DNA from: a virus
Direction: 5' to 3' (one strand)
DNA length: 51,275 bases
IMG/VR virus record: IMGVR_UViG_3300030107_006445
Location: 1 to 51,275 of that record
Both the position numbers and the translations under genes were made by a program. The stretch's first letter is position 1, and every line of letters begins with the position of its first letter. This document shows, piece after piece, positions 38,757-47,991 of this stretch. The notes beneath the pieces were generated by a model, which was given only the letters and a program-made list of their open reading frames with translations, was not told where the DNA came from and ran no database searches.

Positions 38757-40437
38757 AAGATATTGTTTGGCTGAGTTTGAGTTTATCAACAGCGACATAA
38801 CAGCAAAAGTTCAGTCTCTCCCTTCATTTAAAAAATGGAAGGGGAGGCAACTTATTTTCGACCCCACTGGTGCAAACATAAACAGAATATGTCGCTACTG
38901 GCCGGATGCTGAGTGGGATGACGAGTCTGCCGAGATTCTTAACAGATACATAAAGTCTCTCAACGAGGCAGAAAAAGTCCGTAAAGAGAAAAAAGAAGAA
39001 CCTCCTCAAAAAGACGATTTCAACTTCAAAACAAAACCTTTCGAACACCAACGCAAAGCATTCTATCTATCCAGAGACAGGAAAAACTTTGCTTTGCTGA
39101 TGGAGCAGGGAACAGGTAAGACAAAAGTTATCATAGACAACGCTGCTTATCTTTACGGCAAAGGCGACATAACAGCTCTTGTCGTTATAGCTCCAAATGG
39201 CGTACATCGTAACTGGCTAGACAGAGAGCTACCTGCTCATATGCCTGATTGGTGTGAGTATAAATCTATTCATTATTATTCGGGCATGGACAAAAAACAC
39301 AAAGAACGATTTAATGACCTGCTGGGAGAAACGCAAGTCCTAAAAGTTTTCGCTTTTAACGTAGAAGCATTTGTGAGCAAGGTTGCTTTATCATACATGA
39401 CCAAGATTCTAATAAGCAACAAACCATTCTTAATAGTTGACGAAAGTTCAAGAATAAAATCTCCATCAGCCAAACGAACAAAAGAGATAACTAAGTTTGC
39501 AAGATACGCACCTTACAAAAGAATCTTAACAGGTACACCAATCACAAAAGGACCACAAGACGTCTACAGCCAGTTCAAGTTTCTAGACCCAAACATATTA
39601 GGATACGACTCGTTCTATTCTTTCCGTTCAAGATATTGCATCATGGGTGGTTACGAAAACAGGCAGATTGTGTCATATAGAAACATGCCAGAATTGACCA
39701 GAAACATAGAAGGGCACTCATTCAGAGTTCTTAAATCAGAGTGCCTAGACTTGCCCAAGAAAATATATCAAAGGCATTATGTAGAGATGAGCAAAAAACA
39801 AGCCGCACTCTACAAGCAAATGAAAAAGCAATGCATAGCCGAACTGAATGGAGAAACAATCAGCGCACCAGAAACCATAACTAGGATGCTACGCATGCAA
39901 CAAATACTTTGCGGTTGGTTTCCTGCTGAGTCGAAGGCTGTACCAATCGACCCAAAAAACCCAAGAATCGAGGCTCTAAAAGAAATACTCTCCAGTATAT
40001 CTTCTAAGGTCATCATATGGGCACGTTTTAAGGCAGATATTAGAGCCATAGGAGCTGTTTTAGGAGACGAGGCTGTAAGTTATTACGGTGATGTGAAAAC
40101 GGATGATAGAACACAAGCGGTGGACCTTTTCCAGAACGATCCGAGTGTTAGATTTTTCATCGGACAGCCTCAATCCGGAGGAATTGGGTTGACGTTGACT
40201 GCGGCTGAATATGCTATTTATTATTCCAACTCGTTCGACCTTGAGTCCAGATTACAGTCTGAAGACAGGTGCCACAGAATTGGAACCAAAACGAATGTTA
40301 CTTACATAGACATAGAAACCCCAAAAACAATAGACACTCAAATAATCAAAGCTCTGCGCAACAAGAAAAACCTAGCAGACGTTGTGACCAGAGACCCTAT
40401 GTCTATATTTATGGAGGAAGAGGGGAGTGCAAAATAG
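38734..40437 (+). CDS. SNF2-like superfamily 2 helicase
   Basis: A 567-residue protein from ATG 38734. Motifs: Walker A LLMEQGTGKTKVII (about 121-134), VIAPNGVHRNW (Ia), motif II FLIVDESSRIKSP (the DEAD-like box is DESS), motif III RILTGTPITKGP, and the C-terminal domain with SGGIGLTLTAAEYAIYYSNS, then SRLQSEDRCHRIGT (V and VI). All are intact, so ATPase activity is expected. Phage SNF2-like proteins may move or remodel DNA at forks or clear bound proteins. It starts inside the end of the previous gene. Confidence 0.82.
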   Translation: MKISKANKRYCLAEFEFINSDITAKVQSLPSFKKWKGRQLIFDPTGANINRICRYWPDAEWDDESAEILNRYIKSLNEAEKVRKEKKEEPPQKDDFNFKTKPFEHQRKAFYLSRDRKNFALLMEQGTGKTKVIIDNAAYLYGKGDITALVVIAPNGVHRNWLDRELPAHMPDWCEYKSIHYYSGMDKKHKERFNDLLGETQVLKVFAFNVEAFVSKVALSYMTKILISNKPFLIVDESSRIKSPSAKRTKEITKFARYAPYKRILTGTPITKGPQDVYSQFKFLDPNILGYDSFYSFRSRYCIMGGYENRQIVSYRNMPELTRNIEGHSFRVLKSECLDLPKKIYQRHYVEMSKKQAALYKQMKKQCIAELNGETISAPETITRMLRMQQILCGWFPAESKAVPIDPKNPRIEALKEILSSISSKVIIWARFKADIRAIGAVLGDEAVSYYGDVKTDDRTQAVDLFQNDPSVRFFIGQPQSGGIGLTLTAAEYAIYYSNSFDLESRLQSEDRCHRIGTKTNVTYIDIETPKTIDTQIIKALRNKKNLADVVTRDPMSIFMEEEGSAK

Positions 40438-40765
40438 TTTAAAGATAAAAGTGACTCCTCGGTTTTTGCAGAATCTTCTAGCAAGGCAGTATGAGCGTTG
40501 CCAAAACATAGCGTATTGGCGAGAGCTTAATATGGAAACAGGGCCAGTGTTCACAGAGTTCGGAGATCGCTATGAAACGCAAATAGAAATACGAGATGAA
40601 GACGAGCTTTGGGAAATGTATCAAGTCTGCAAAATAACTTCAACGAATTGCAGGCTAGACACATGGAACGCAGCTCAAAGAGTCATGGCAGAGATTGAGG
40701 AGTTTGCATTCTGTGAAGGGATTGCACCAGATATGTTTGTACGAATTAGAGAGGAGGGAAAATGA
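40427..40765 (+). CDS. Small protein, unknown function
   Basis: A 112-residue protein from GTG 40427 after GAGG, overlapping the helicase stop. Mainly helical, with VTPRFLQNLLARQYERCQNI at the start and DTWNAAQRVMAEIEEFAFCE later. It is coupled to the nuclease gene by a 4-base overlap. Function unknown. Confidence 0.52.
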   Translation: MQNSLKIKVTPRFLQNLLARQYERCQNIAYWRELNMETGPVFTEFGDRYETQIEIRDEDELWEMYQVCKITSTNCRLDTWNAAQRVMAEIEEFAFCEGIAPDMFVRIREEGK

Positions 40766-41172
40766 CAGAACACAATTTTTGGAGATACATAAGATCAAAC
40801 CTAAACATAACAACTTACCGAGTAGAGAATAAGGTTATGGTTGGTATGCCGGACGTTCACTATTTACACGAAGGAACCTCTGGCTGGATAGAATTAAAGT
40901 TCATCAGCGACTGGCCTAAAAAAAGAATGACAACAGGCTTAATGCTTACACAAGCAATGTGGTTAGAAGAATATTCTTTAAATGGTGGGAATAGCTGGAT
41001 TATGTTCAGGATTGCCAGAGACTTTGCAGGACTTATAAACGGCAGAGATGCAATGAAAGTTTATGAAAGACCGTCTAGGTCTGCTTTTATGGGAATGTTG
41101 CATTGGCAAGCATCAGGTAATTTACAAGAAGAAGACTGGGAAAATCTAAAAAGAACGCTTTGCAACTTATGA
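40762..41172 (+). CDS. VRR-NUC-like PD-(D/E)xK nuclease
   Basis: A 136-residue protein. VGMPDVHYLHEGTSGWIELK gives the PD...ELK catalytic pattern (D31, E44, K46), followed by TGLMLTQAMWLEEYSLNGGN with a Gln-containing helix, as in virus-type replication-repair and Holliday-junction resolvase-like nucleases. It is a minimal single domain. It may trim or resolve branched DNA ahead of packaging. It stands at the end of the replication block behind the SNF2-like gene. Confidence 0.75.
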   Translation: MTEHNFWRYIRSNLNITTYRVENKVMVGMPDVHYLHEGTSGWIELKFISDWPKKRMTTGLMLTQAMWLEEYSLNGGNSWIMFRIARDFAGLINGRDAMKVYERPSRSAFMGMLHWQASGNLQEEDWENLKRTLCNL

Positions 41173-41342
41173 AGAAAAAACCGCCACTATATTATGTTGT
41201 CTTGCACGCCATCAAGGCTTATGAACAAGCCAACTTCACCGAATACAGAAAAGCAAAAGAAGCAAAAGACCAAAAACTAAGGAGAGAAAAAGGACTGGGA
41301 GTTACCTCCCAGCCAAACCCTAAAGAAAGCTCAGGAGGTTAA
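41169..41342 (+). CDS. Small basic protein at end of replication block
   Basis: A 57-residue protein from ATG 41169. Helical basic text, KKKPPLYYVVLHAIKAYEQA, then RKAKEAKDQKLRREKG. Its last third runs through a strong hairpin (41,295-41,312), so the end may be shaped by RNA structure. Short but well coupled to the nuclease. Function unknown. Confidence 0.45.
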   Translation: MKKKPPLYYVVLHAIKAYEQANFTEYRKAKEAKDQKLRREKGLGVTSQPNPKESSGG

Positions 41343-41348
41343 GCTCCT
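41295..41348. terminator. Two hairpins between converging operons
   Basis: CTGGGAG-TTAC-CTCCCAG (41295-41312, 7 bp) and AGGAG-GTTAAG-CTCCT (41333-41348, 5 bp). They lie where rightward transcription from the replication block meets leftward transcription ending at 41389. Neither has a clean U-tract, but the paired stems suit a two-way terminator. Confidence 0.6.
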
Positions 41349-41388
41349 CTAGGAAAAAGATTTAAAAGTTTGCAAGACTTGGCGTCTG

Positions 41389-41850
41389 TCATTTTATTAG
41401 TAACGACATTCCGCCAGCAATCAGTGCTATGCCAACAGCAAGAACTGCCGCGCCGATCATCATCTCCTGCATCTGCCTTTTCGCTCTGCGTCGCCTGAAC
41501 TCCTCCTGTTCCCTAGCCTGTATAATCTTCTTCTCTGTCGCCACAAACTCAAGGTAGACGGATCTACCGTGGGTGAGCATGAGCATTGTACGAATCTCGG
41601 TACGCATCCGTTTTTCGGCTTGTCGTGCGGCAACGGCTTTTAATGCTAACTGGGCTGGATCGCCTGTTGCTTTAGCGTACCAAGGTGGATTTTCTGCTTC
41701 CCTACACCCTTCTTTAAGATCCGCAATGCTGGAGTACCACTTTCCCATCTGAAGTGCGATACCCTCTACATCTTGCCCCATCTCAACCGCTTTCTTTATT
41801 CCTTTGAAAGCTACGTTGGCGGCAGATAGAGCGGCAGCGATCTCAAGCAT
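41389..41850 (-). CDS. Conserved phage protein with C-terminal membrane helix
   Basis: A 153-residue protein. The N-terminal half is helical (LEIAAALSAANVAFKGIKKA), then QAEKRMRTEIRTMLMLTHGR; the C-terminus has a basic stretch, FRRRRAKRQM, followed by one transmembrane helix (MIGAAVLAVGIALIAGGMSL). It ends the leftward virion block. It may be a membrane-bound virion or lysis-related protein. The charge layout predicts the C-terminus crossing the membrane. Function unknown. Confidence 0.55.
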   Translation of the reverse strand: MLEIAAALSAANVAFKGIKKAVEMGQDVEGIALQMGKWYSSIADLKEGCREAENPPWYAKATGDPAQLALKAVAARQAEKRMRTEIRTMLMLTHGRSVYLEFVATEKKIIQAREQEEFRRRRAKRQMQEMMIGAAVLAVGIALIAGGMSLLIK

Positions 41851-41887
41851 TTTGGCTTCTCAGGGCAGCCTGTTTGAAAGGACTACG

Positions 41888-44224
41888 TCAAGGAAGCCCA
41901 ACAACTTCAATTATTTTATTAGCAGTGTTTTCGTCAATCGAGTTTATAAGAATGTTCATAGATTCAACATTAGGCATCCCAGACCCATCCTCCAAATACT
42001 CTTCTTGAAGAGGTGGTCTTAAAGCCGCAGTCACTGCTTGGCCAAAAAGTGGGGAGGCATTATCATAAAGCAAATGCTGGCTCACTGCTTCTTCAGCGAC
42101 CTGCTTGGCAGTAGTTTTTACTGTTGCATCTTCTATGGTGCTGGCAATAACTTTTACTCCAGGAATTCTTTTGCCTATTGGCAGTGTTATAAACCCCATA
42201 GCTCCTAATGCAGAAAGAGTGCTGTATCCTGTTCCAGAGGGATTTAACTTTATCTCTGCCCATAGAGTTTTTGCAACTTTTGCTCTAAAGTCGGATAACA
42301 ATTTAAGCTCGTCATCGCTGAAAAATTCTCTTATGATATATCTTTGTTTGAAAAAAACTTCGTTGAAGTTCCTTACAACTTGACTTCTTGTTATGTCGTT
42401 TTTCGTTCCAACGAATGCCTTATGTAAAATAGCATTCCTCATCAATCCCATAACCCGATTATAATCTTCGGGAGGAAGGTTGTTTTTTAATTTTTTGATC
42501 GCTAATTTAATTCCCGAATTTGGAGCAAATTTTGCAGCACCGAAAAGTTTATTAACAACATCAACTGGATTCGCATTTCCGTCTGTCAAAAGTTTAAGAA
42601 CGGCATTGGCGTTTGTTTCGGTTGTTAGTTTTGTTTTGGATCCAGCTTTGCCTGACAGCTCCACATAACTTTTCCAGAAGCCAGAAGCCTTCTGTAAATC
42701 TTTTATTACTTCTTGATCTCCACTGGCAAGCCCTCTTTCAACCGAATTGTAAAAGTTTTCTTTGAATGATCGCTCTAATCTTTCTAATATCCTGCGCTCT
42801 GAAGAACCTGCTTCAGCATTTCTCGCGATATTGCCCAAAGACTTCTGTCTATTGAAAATCTCGTTAAAATTGGTGGGACCAATCTCTCCCTCCTCGACTC
42901 TTTTTAAGATGTTTTGAACTTCTTTTAAATATCGCTGCAAAGAAGGCATTTGCTCTATCGCCGAATCAAATTCTTTGCCTGTTAGTTGGCTTGCAGGAAA
43001 TTCCTGACGAAGGAGGTCTTCTTGTTTTCGGTAAAGGTCTTGTATCCCATCTGCATCAAAAGTCGGGGAGTTTGGGGCTGCTTTAACACCTTCGTAAAGG
43101 TCATCGGCTTGCTGCTTTAATCGAGATACTGCTGTACCAACCGTTTGTTGCATCAAATAGGCGTCTTCTACAGCATCCTCAGTTCTTTCACCAGAGATAT
43201 TTTCCTGTAGCTTTCTTCCGGAAGTTCTCACCTGTTCAAGCTGACGCTCATCAAAATCTCTTATCTTAGAGACTGCTGGGCCAAAAAGATTTTCATCTCC
43301 ATAACGCAACCGATCTTCTTCCTGCAACTGCGAAGACATTTTTGAAGCATCCCAAGGAACGCCATCTGTTTCCGGAGCAGGAGAGGTTCGTTGTCCTTTT
43401 GTGAGTTGAATATCTTTATCAGTAACAGACTCTCTTCCTAGCTCCTCAAACTTCTCCGAAACTTTTCGCTTGGCAGTCTCTGCAGCTTCCCCAAAGCCTC
43501 TGAAGGTTTCGCTTGTTATCTCAGGAATTTCTTTAATAATGTTGGAAAGGTCTTGCCAATATGGTCTTACAGCAGCACTGACGAATTTGCCAACAATAGG
43601 CAACGTCGCTTCAATAGAAGCACTCGCTAAACCTGTAGATCCAGCTCCAGCAGCTTTATCAAAAAGCCATTTTTGATCTTTGACTTCGGCAGTCTCCGGA
43701 GCCAAAAGTTCTTCTACGAACTTCATGGATGCTTCGGTCGCGCTGTAAATTGCAGTGCCTCCGAGGACTTTCGATGTGAAAGTCGGCAACTTAGTAACAA
43801 CTGTTCCTGGAAGAGCATAAGCACCAAGCTCTCCGGTAAACGTCATAACGTCTTGCTCTGAAAATCCTGGCTTGTTAACATAATAGGGCTGCTTTTCCCA
43901 AATTATCATAGGATGGTTGTGCTTGTCCTTAAAAAGGCCACCCCATCTTTCGTCTCCTGCGTAATTGTTTTTTAGTATTTCAGCTTTCGACCAAGAATCG
44001 TGAGCAACAATAGTTTTCAAGTCAGCTATGTTGCTGACCTTGTCCCATAAAGGACGCTCGATTTCAGTCACTTCACCAATAGAAGGAAACTCTGCTTCAT
44101 CCCCATATGGTTGTTTGGCAGATTCGTAATCAGCTGGAGTTATTCCTTTGAGCACGTCTTCAAGCGGAGTGTCTAGTCCATCTACCGGCAGCACGTCTTC
44201 AAGCGGAGTGTCTAGTTCACTCAT
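41888..44224 (-). CDS. Large internal virion / ejection protein (putative)
   Basis: A 778-residue, mainly helical protein in the ejection-protein position of the right arm. The N-terminus holds two copies of DTPLEDVLPVDGL-like text, encoded by a 27-bp repeat. The centre is charged coiled-coil (YLKEVQNILKRVEEGEIGPT). Near the C-terminus a stretch, YSTLSALGAMGFITLPIGKR, is hydrophobic. No lysozyme motif was seen. It probably leaves the head with the DNA and helps make a channel in the host envelope, as P22 gp16 and gp20 or T7 gp15 and gp16 do. Confidence 0.55.
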   Translation of the reverse strand: MSELDTPLEDVLPVDGLDTPLEDVLKGITPADYESAKQPYGDEAEFPSIGEVTEIERPLWDKVSNIADLKTIVAHDSWSKAEILKNNYAGDERWGGLFKDKHNHPMIIWEKQPYYVNKPGFSEQDVMTFTGELGAYALPGTVVTKLPTFTSKVLGGTAIYSATEASMKFVEELLAPETAEVKDQKWLFDKAAGAGSTGLASASIEATLPIVGKFVSAAVRPYWQDLSNIIKEIPEITSETFRGFGEAAETAKRKVSEKFEELGRESVTDKDIQLTKGQRTSPAPETDGVPWDASKMSSQLQEEDRLRYGDENLFGPAVSKIRDFDERQLEQVRTSGRKLQENISGERTEDAVEDAYLMQQTVGTAVSRLKQQADDLYEGVKAAPNSPTFDADGIQDLYRKQEDLLRQEFPASQLTGKEFDSAIEQMPSLQRYLKEVQNILKRVEEGEIGPTNFNEIFNRQKSLGNIARNAEAGSSERRILERLERSFKENFYNSVERGLASGDQEVIKDLQKASGFWKSYVELSGKAGSKTKLTTETNANAVLKLLTDGNANPVDVVNKLFGAAKFAPNSGIKLAIKKLKNNLPPEDYNRVMGLMRNAILHKAFVGTKNDITRSQVVRNFNEVFFKQRYIIREFFSDDELKLLSDFRAKVAKTLWAEIKLNPSGTGYSTLSALGAMGFITLPIGKRIPGVKVIASTIEDATVKTTAKQVAEEAVSQHLLYDNASPLFGQAVTAALRPPLQEEYLEDGSGMPNVESMNILINSIDENTANKIIEVVGLP
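44151..44216 (-). repeat. Two 27-bp direct repeats in the N-terminus of the ejection-like gene
   Basis: Identical 27-base copies at 44151-44177 and 44190-44216, 39 bases (13 codons) apart, in frame. They encode the duplicated LDTPLEDVL element. Recent duplication is likely. Confidence 0.8.
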
Positions 44225-45407
44225 CTTTCAAATACCATTTGTCCAGAGCTCTTACCTGATATTTTGTGTCAAGTTCAGCACCTCTTTGCCTCAGGAGGGC
44301 TTGTCTGCCAGCAGGATCTAATCTATTGTACTTTGCTATAAACTCAGGATCGCGCTTTATTTGCTCAAACTCTTCGCTCGCTTTGTTTCTTATGTAGTCT
44401 CTGAACTGAGTATTAAACTCAGGTGTTTTCCTCCATTCCCGCTGCAGATTTTGAGAAGACTCTATAGAGTCGTACCATGCTTCGCCTTTTGCATCCCTAT
44501 ATTCTCGAGCAAAATCTCCAAAAGCACTCTGTCTTTCAGCAGCAAAAGTCATCATTTGTATAAGCAGTCTGTTTCCGTCTGTGGTTCGCGATAGCTGAGG
44601 TGCTATGGATTCCAAAAAATTCAATTCTTTCTCAGATATAGCACCAGTCATTTTTTTAACTGAAGCAAGAACTATCTCATTAGCTTTTGATCGGAATACG
44701 TCTCTGTCGCGCAGATCTGCTTTGTCTACATTTATTCCAAGCTCCCCTCCTATTCTCCGGAAAGGCTCGAAAAATTCGCTGACTGGGCCAGTTTCTCCTA
44801 TTCTTTCTAAGAGAGTAGCCATGTCTTTCAAAGATTGAAGTGTTTCGCCAGCTTGTCTTGCGTTACCGATCTGTTCTGCGATGTCATCTGCCAGAACAGT
44901 ACCAACTCTTTGTTTGTAACTTTTGTCTCCTCCCAAATCTATAGAAGTTGAAGCTGAGGAAGGACCAGTAAATGTTTTTAGTACTGTCCCGTCCGGTCTA
45001 TAAACCGTCCACTCAAACATTGGTTTACCGTCCGGACCAAGTATAGGTTCCCCTGCATCGTCTGTCGCCATTCCTGTTTTTACAGTTTTGGGAGTCCCTT
45101 CTTTGGGCTTCATTAGTGAAGCAATCTGTAAGCCAATCAGAGGCTCCTGTTGTTTCCTCTGTTTTTCTTTAAGAGCGTGTTTTTCTAGATATTTAGCTGG
45201 GGCTGAGAGTGCGCTTGTCGCCGACCCAAAAGCTGTTGCTCCTGGTCTTGAGGCTTCTTCGCCCATTTTCGAGAAATATTGAAGAGCCAGCAACGGAAGA
45301 TCCGGAGGAGCTTCTGGTCTTGATATAACCTTTGCCAACTTCATAGCCTGTTCAAAGTCTGTCTTACCGAGATTGGCTAGTGCTCCTGTTGTTGTTGGTA
45401 ATGCCAT
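44217..45407 (-). CDS. Internal virion protein-like, unknown function
   Basis: A 396-residue, largely helical protein. Segments: DFEQAMKLAKVISRPEAPPD, DDIAEQIGNARQAGETLQSL, KMTGAISEKELNFLESIAPQ and a long C-terminal charged helix. This resembles an internal or ejection-type protein of short-tailed marine phages. The stop overlaps the next start by 8 bases. Catalytic activity is not indicated. Confidence 0.52.
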   Translation of the reverse strand: MALPTTTGALANLGKTDFEQAMKLAKVISRPEAPPDLPLLALQYFSKMGEEASRPGATAFGSATSALSAPAKYLEKHALKEKQRKQQEPLIGLQIASLMKPKEGTPKTVKTGMATDDAGEPILGPDGKPMFEWTVYRPDGTVLKTFTGPSSASTSIDLGGDKSYKQRVGTVLADDIAEQIGNARQAGETLQSLKDMATLLERIGETGPVSEFFEPFRRIGGELGINVDKADLRDRDVFRSKANEIVLASVKKMTGAISEKELNFLESIAPQLSRTTDGNRLLIQMMTFAAERQSAFGDFAREYRDAKGEAWYDSIESSQNLQREWRKTPEFNTQFRDYIRNKASEEFEQIKRDPEFIAKYNRLDPAGRQALLRQRGAELDTKYQVRALDKWYLKDE

Positions 45408-45420
45408 TTATAAAGCTCCT

Positions 45421-46287
45421 CTATGCTTTAGCAAGTGCATATGCACTACCCAAAGTCCCCAGTGCACCGATCGTTTGCCCATAGATGCTAGGCTGTGGCA
45501 TAAATTGATTGGCCAGCTGCATACCATATTGCGAAGTGTCGTACGGCAATCCCTCTAGTGCACCCATAGCAAAGTTCAACTGCTGGTAAGGATATTGGCG
45601 TTGATCTGTGTAATCGGAATACGCCATGTCTAAAGCTCTTTGATCCAGAACTCTTCGGGCTTCACCTGCCGTTATTAAACCTGCTGCTGCTTGCTGTTGT
45701 AAATCTTGCACCAACGGAGCAAAAGTTTGCATCTGAGCAGCTCGTTGCTGAGCAAGTCCTAATCCTTGCATTGCTGCTCGGCTACGAACGTCTCCCATTG
45801 CCTGCATTGCCTGCCCAGTGGTTTCTCCTTCTCTTAGCCCTAATCTGCTCCCGCCAAACGCACCCGCTCTAGCTGCTGCTGCACGATTTGTGACTTGATC
45901 TCGCTCTAGTTGTTCTCGGATTTCTCTTATCGCTGGATCTGCTGCTGCCTGAGCAATGTCTATATAAGGCTGAGACTCGGTTATGTTGGAGGTTGCATCC
46001 CATGCTGCATCTAAATAGGGCTGATAGCCAGTGCTGGCGTCTCGCAATATGCTGTGTGCTTCTCGCTCGTCCGCAGTTAATTTTAATGGATTTCCACTAG
46101 CATCAGTTCCATAAGTCGCTATCCGTGGGCCAGTATAAGCCGGATATGGGGAACTGGCTAACTCTGCAGCCTCTCCATAAAGTTGCTGGCCAGCTGCAGA
46201 AACCCAACTAGGGATTTGAGTCCCTGCAATCGTTTCTGTAGGATCTGGAAGAACATCAACTCCGCTTTCAAACAGTCCGCTTCCCAT
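45421..46287 (-). CDS. Ejection / internal virion-like protein with AAARAGAFGG motif
   Basis: A 288-residue, Ala/Gln-rich helical protein. Residues about 125-160 read REQLERDQVTNRAAAARAGA, then FGGSRLGLREGETTGQAMQA, a pattern common in phage DNA-ejection or tail-associated proteins. Later, RVLDQRALDMAYSDYTDQRQ leads to a YPYQQLNFAMGALEGLPYDT end. It is likely a component released with DNA. Function is inferred from the pattern and position. Confidence 0.58.
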   Translation of the reverse strand: MGSGLFESGVDVLPDPTETIAGTQIPSWVSAAGQQLYGEAAELASSPYPAYTGPRIATYGTDASGNPLKLTADEREAHSILRDASTGYQPYLDAAWDATSNITESQPYIDIAQAAADPAIREIREQLERDQVTNRAAAARAGAFGGSRLGLREGETTGQAMQAMGDVRSRAAMQGLGLAQQRAAQMQTFAPLVQDLQQQAAAGLITAGEARRVLDQRALDMAYSDYTDQRQYPYQQLNFAMGALEGLPYDTSQYGMQLANQFMPQPSIYGQTIGALGTLGSAYALAKA

Positions 46288-46676
46288 TAAACTATCCCGC
46301 CTAATGCGCCCATTTCATCTGCCGGCATTCCTTCATCACCAATCATGTCTATAATAGACTGGAGTTCCGGAAGTAGTTTCACCAGAGCTTTAGCAACATC
46401 AGGAGTTATAGCAGCATCCAAAAGCTCTAAATCTTCTGGAGCCATCGCTGATAACCTAGTGGCAATAATAGCTGTCACATCAGGATCTGGAGCCATCATA
46501 GCTTCTGTTGCAATAGATTCTGGAGCCAGCTCTGGCGGCATCGCTTGTGGCGGTAACGCACCTTGCATCTCTGGCGGCATCGCCTCGGGTGGCATCGCTT
46601 GTGGCGGCATCGCACCTTGCATCTCTGGCGGCATCGCCTCGGGTGGCATTGGAGCCATCATATCTTGTTCTGCCAT
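46287..46676 (-). CDS. Acidic protein with Met-Pro-rich repeats
   Basis: A 129-residue protein. ATG 46676 follows GGAGG by 6 bases; an ATG 12 bases earlier is less likely. The N-terminus repeats MPPEAMPPEMQGAMPPQ units from a 54-bp DNA duplication, then an acidic helical domain (PEDLELLDAAITPDVAKALV) and an acid tail. The repeats are probably extended and flexible. It may act as a virion linker or chaperone for ejection proteins. Unknown family. Confidence 0.5.
   Translation of the reverse strand: MAEQDMMAPMPPEAMPPEMQGAMPPQAMPPEAMPPEMQGALPPQAMPPELAPESIATEAMMAPDPDVTAIIATRLSAMAPEDLELLDAAITPDVAKALVKLLPELQSIIDMIGDEGMPADEMGALGGIV
46537..46649 (-). repeat. 54-bp direct duplication encoding Met-Pro-rich repeat
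   Basis: Two copies of a unit beginning ggcatcgcttgtgg, starting at 46537 and 46591, differ by a few bases. The 54-base period is 18 codons, in frame. Confidence 0.75.
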
Positions 46677-46715
46677 TTCAACCTCCATTAAAAAACATTA
46701 TACCTTATTTACAAA

Positions 46716-47669
46716 TTAGAAGAACAGCTTGGAAGCAAAATTGCCAATCCAAGAAAGTTCTGCGGGCAAAAACGAATTTATAGCATGTCTTGTTAGGGCT
46801 GACGATCCTGCATTTTTAACTGCTTTCTTCACATTGTCTCCCGCAGCCAATCTAGAAATAACATCCACTCCTGCACCAGCAGCAGTAGCCATCACTCTGT
46901 TCCTGTTTACGAATTTCTCACCGACCCTTCTTGCTCGCTCCATCGTCGATGGAGCTTGTGTTATGGCACTGTCAAAATCTTCTTGGCCAACTTTAGAAAA
47001 AGTTGGATACGAAAGAGATGTTCCTGGAATATTCAAAGTTGGATCTGAGCCCAAAGTTGTCCCACTAGTAACAACACCATCTTCTAAAAGCCCAGCCTTG
47101 CTAAGCTGATCAAAATCTTGCTCCATTCCAAAACTTGTTGCCAATTCTCTATTGGCTAATTCAGGAACGTAAAATTGCCCAGCAGCAAGACCGTCGTCAG
47201 CAAGTTTATAGCCAGCCGACTTAGATGCCTCAAGAGCTTGTGATGGTAGTTGGCCAAAAGTTTCTTTCGCTCCTGCTAACAACCTTTGTCCTGCTGACCT
47301 GTCTTGAAGTGCAGGATCTAAATAACCAGTGACCATTTGCTCTACTGCCTGAATGGCTACCATAGGGATTACACCTTTGGTTATGATTTCAGACACAGAC
47401 GGCAAATTAGGATTTGATCCCTCTTGCGCTTCTAATTCTTGCTTTGCTTGTTCATAACTTTCCAGAAACGCTTGGTCTCTAGGGTCAGCTGGATTATATT
47501 TCCTGTCACCTGTTTGTACACGGTCAACGAACTGGAATTGCGGCATAGCACCAGTGCCATAAACGTTCTGCAGTTGTGCCGGATCAATATTCGGAGTAAA
47601 AGTACTCGTTTGATAAACAGGATATCTGTCCTCTCCTGTCAGTCCTGTCAATGCACCAGCCTCAGCCAT
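46716..47669 (-). CDS. Internal virion protein-like, unknown function
   Basis: A 317-residue protein. The N-terminus is polar with aromatic residues (DRYPVYQTSTFTPNIDPAQL). The middle includes LPSVSEIITKGVIPMVAIQA, a hydrophobic stretch, and the C-terminus is helical with RRVGEKFVNRNRVMATAAGA. It could be membrane-active during ejection. Its start overlaps the next gene by 8 bases. Function unknown. Confidence 0.5.
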   Translation of the reverse strand: MAEAGALTGLTGEDRYPVYQTSTFTPNIDPAQLQNVYGTGAMPQFQFVDRVQTGDRKYNPADPRDQAFLESYEQAKQELEAQEGSNPNLPSVSEIITKGVIPMVAIQAVEQMVTGYLDPALQDRSAGQRLLAGAKETFGQLPSQALEASKSAGYKLADDGLAAGQFYVPELANRELATSFGMEQDFDQLSKAGLLEDGVVTSGTTLGSDPTLNIPGTSLSYPTFSKVGQEDFDSAITQAPSTMERARRVGEKFVNRNRVMATAAGAGVDVISRLAAGDNVKKAVKNAGSSALTRHAINSFLPAELSWIGNFASKLFF

Positions 47670-47991
47670 TTTTCACCTCCAAAAAACTCGCCACAACGTG
47701 CAATCGGTTTGCGTTGCCTGCGGTGACTTTTAATATCTCTGATTCTTCAACAACCAAAGGTTGCGTCAGCAATTCAGCCGTTCCATTTGCAACAGTTGCT
47801 TTTGTTGTATAAATAGCAAAAACAGCATCCGAAGCATTCGTTATTGTCAATGTGATGGTTGAAGTAGATCCACTATCATCAGCCACCAAAATAGATTTAA
47901 AAACAGCAGACGTAGCAGATGGCGCAGTGTAAAGCGTCGTTACATCTGTTGATGTTAAATCTAGTTTCGCATTTTTGTAATAATTAGCCAA
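47662..47991 (-). CDS. Small beta-sandwich virion protein
   Basis: A 109-residue protein from TTG 47991. Thr/Ser/Ala-rich strands: KLDLTSTDVTTLYTAPSATS, AVFKSILVADDSGSTSTITL and ANGTAELLTQPLVVEESEIL. This reads like an immunoglobulin-like or jelly-roll virion subunit common in marine podoviruses. It could be a tail-hub or decoration protein. Role inferred. Confidence 0.55.
   Translation of the reverse strand: MANYYKNAKLDLTSTDVTTLYTAPSATSAVFKSILVADDSGSTSTITLTITNASDAVFAIYTTKATVANGTAELLTQPLVVEESEILKVTAGNANRLHVVASFLEVKNG

Noticed and set aside
46537-46649. Short tandem repeat as a regulatory site
   Set aside because: It is an in-frame coding duplication of Met-Pro-rich residues, not an intergenic element.
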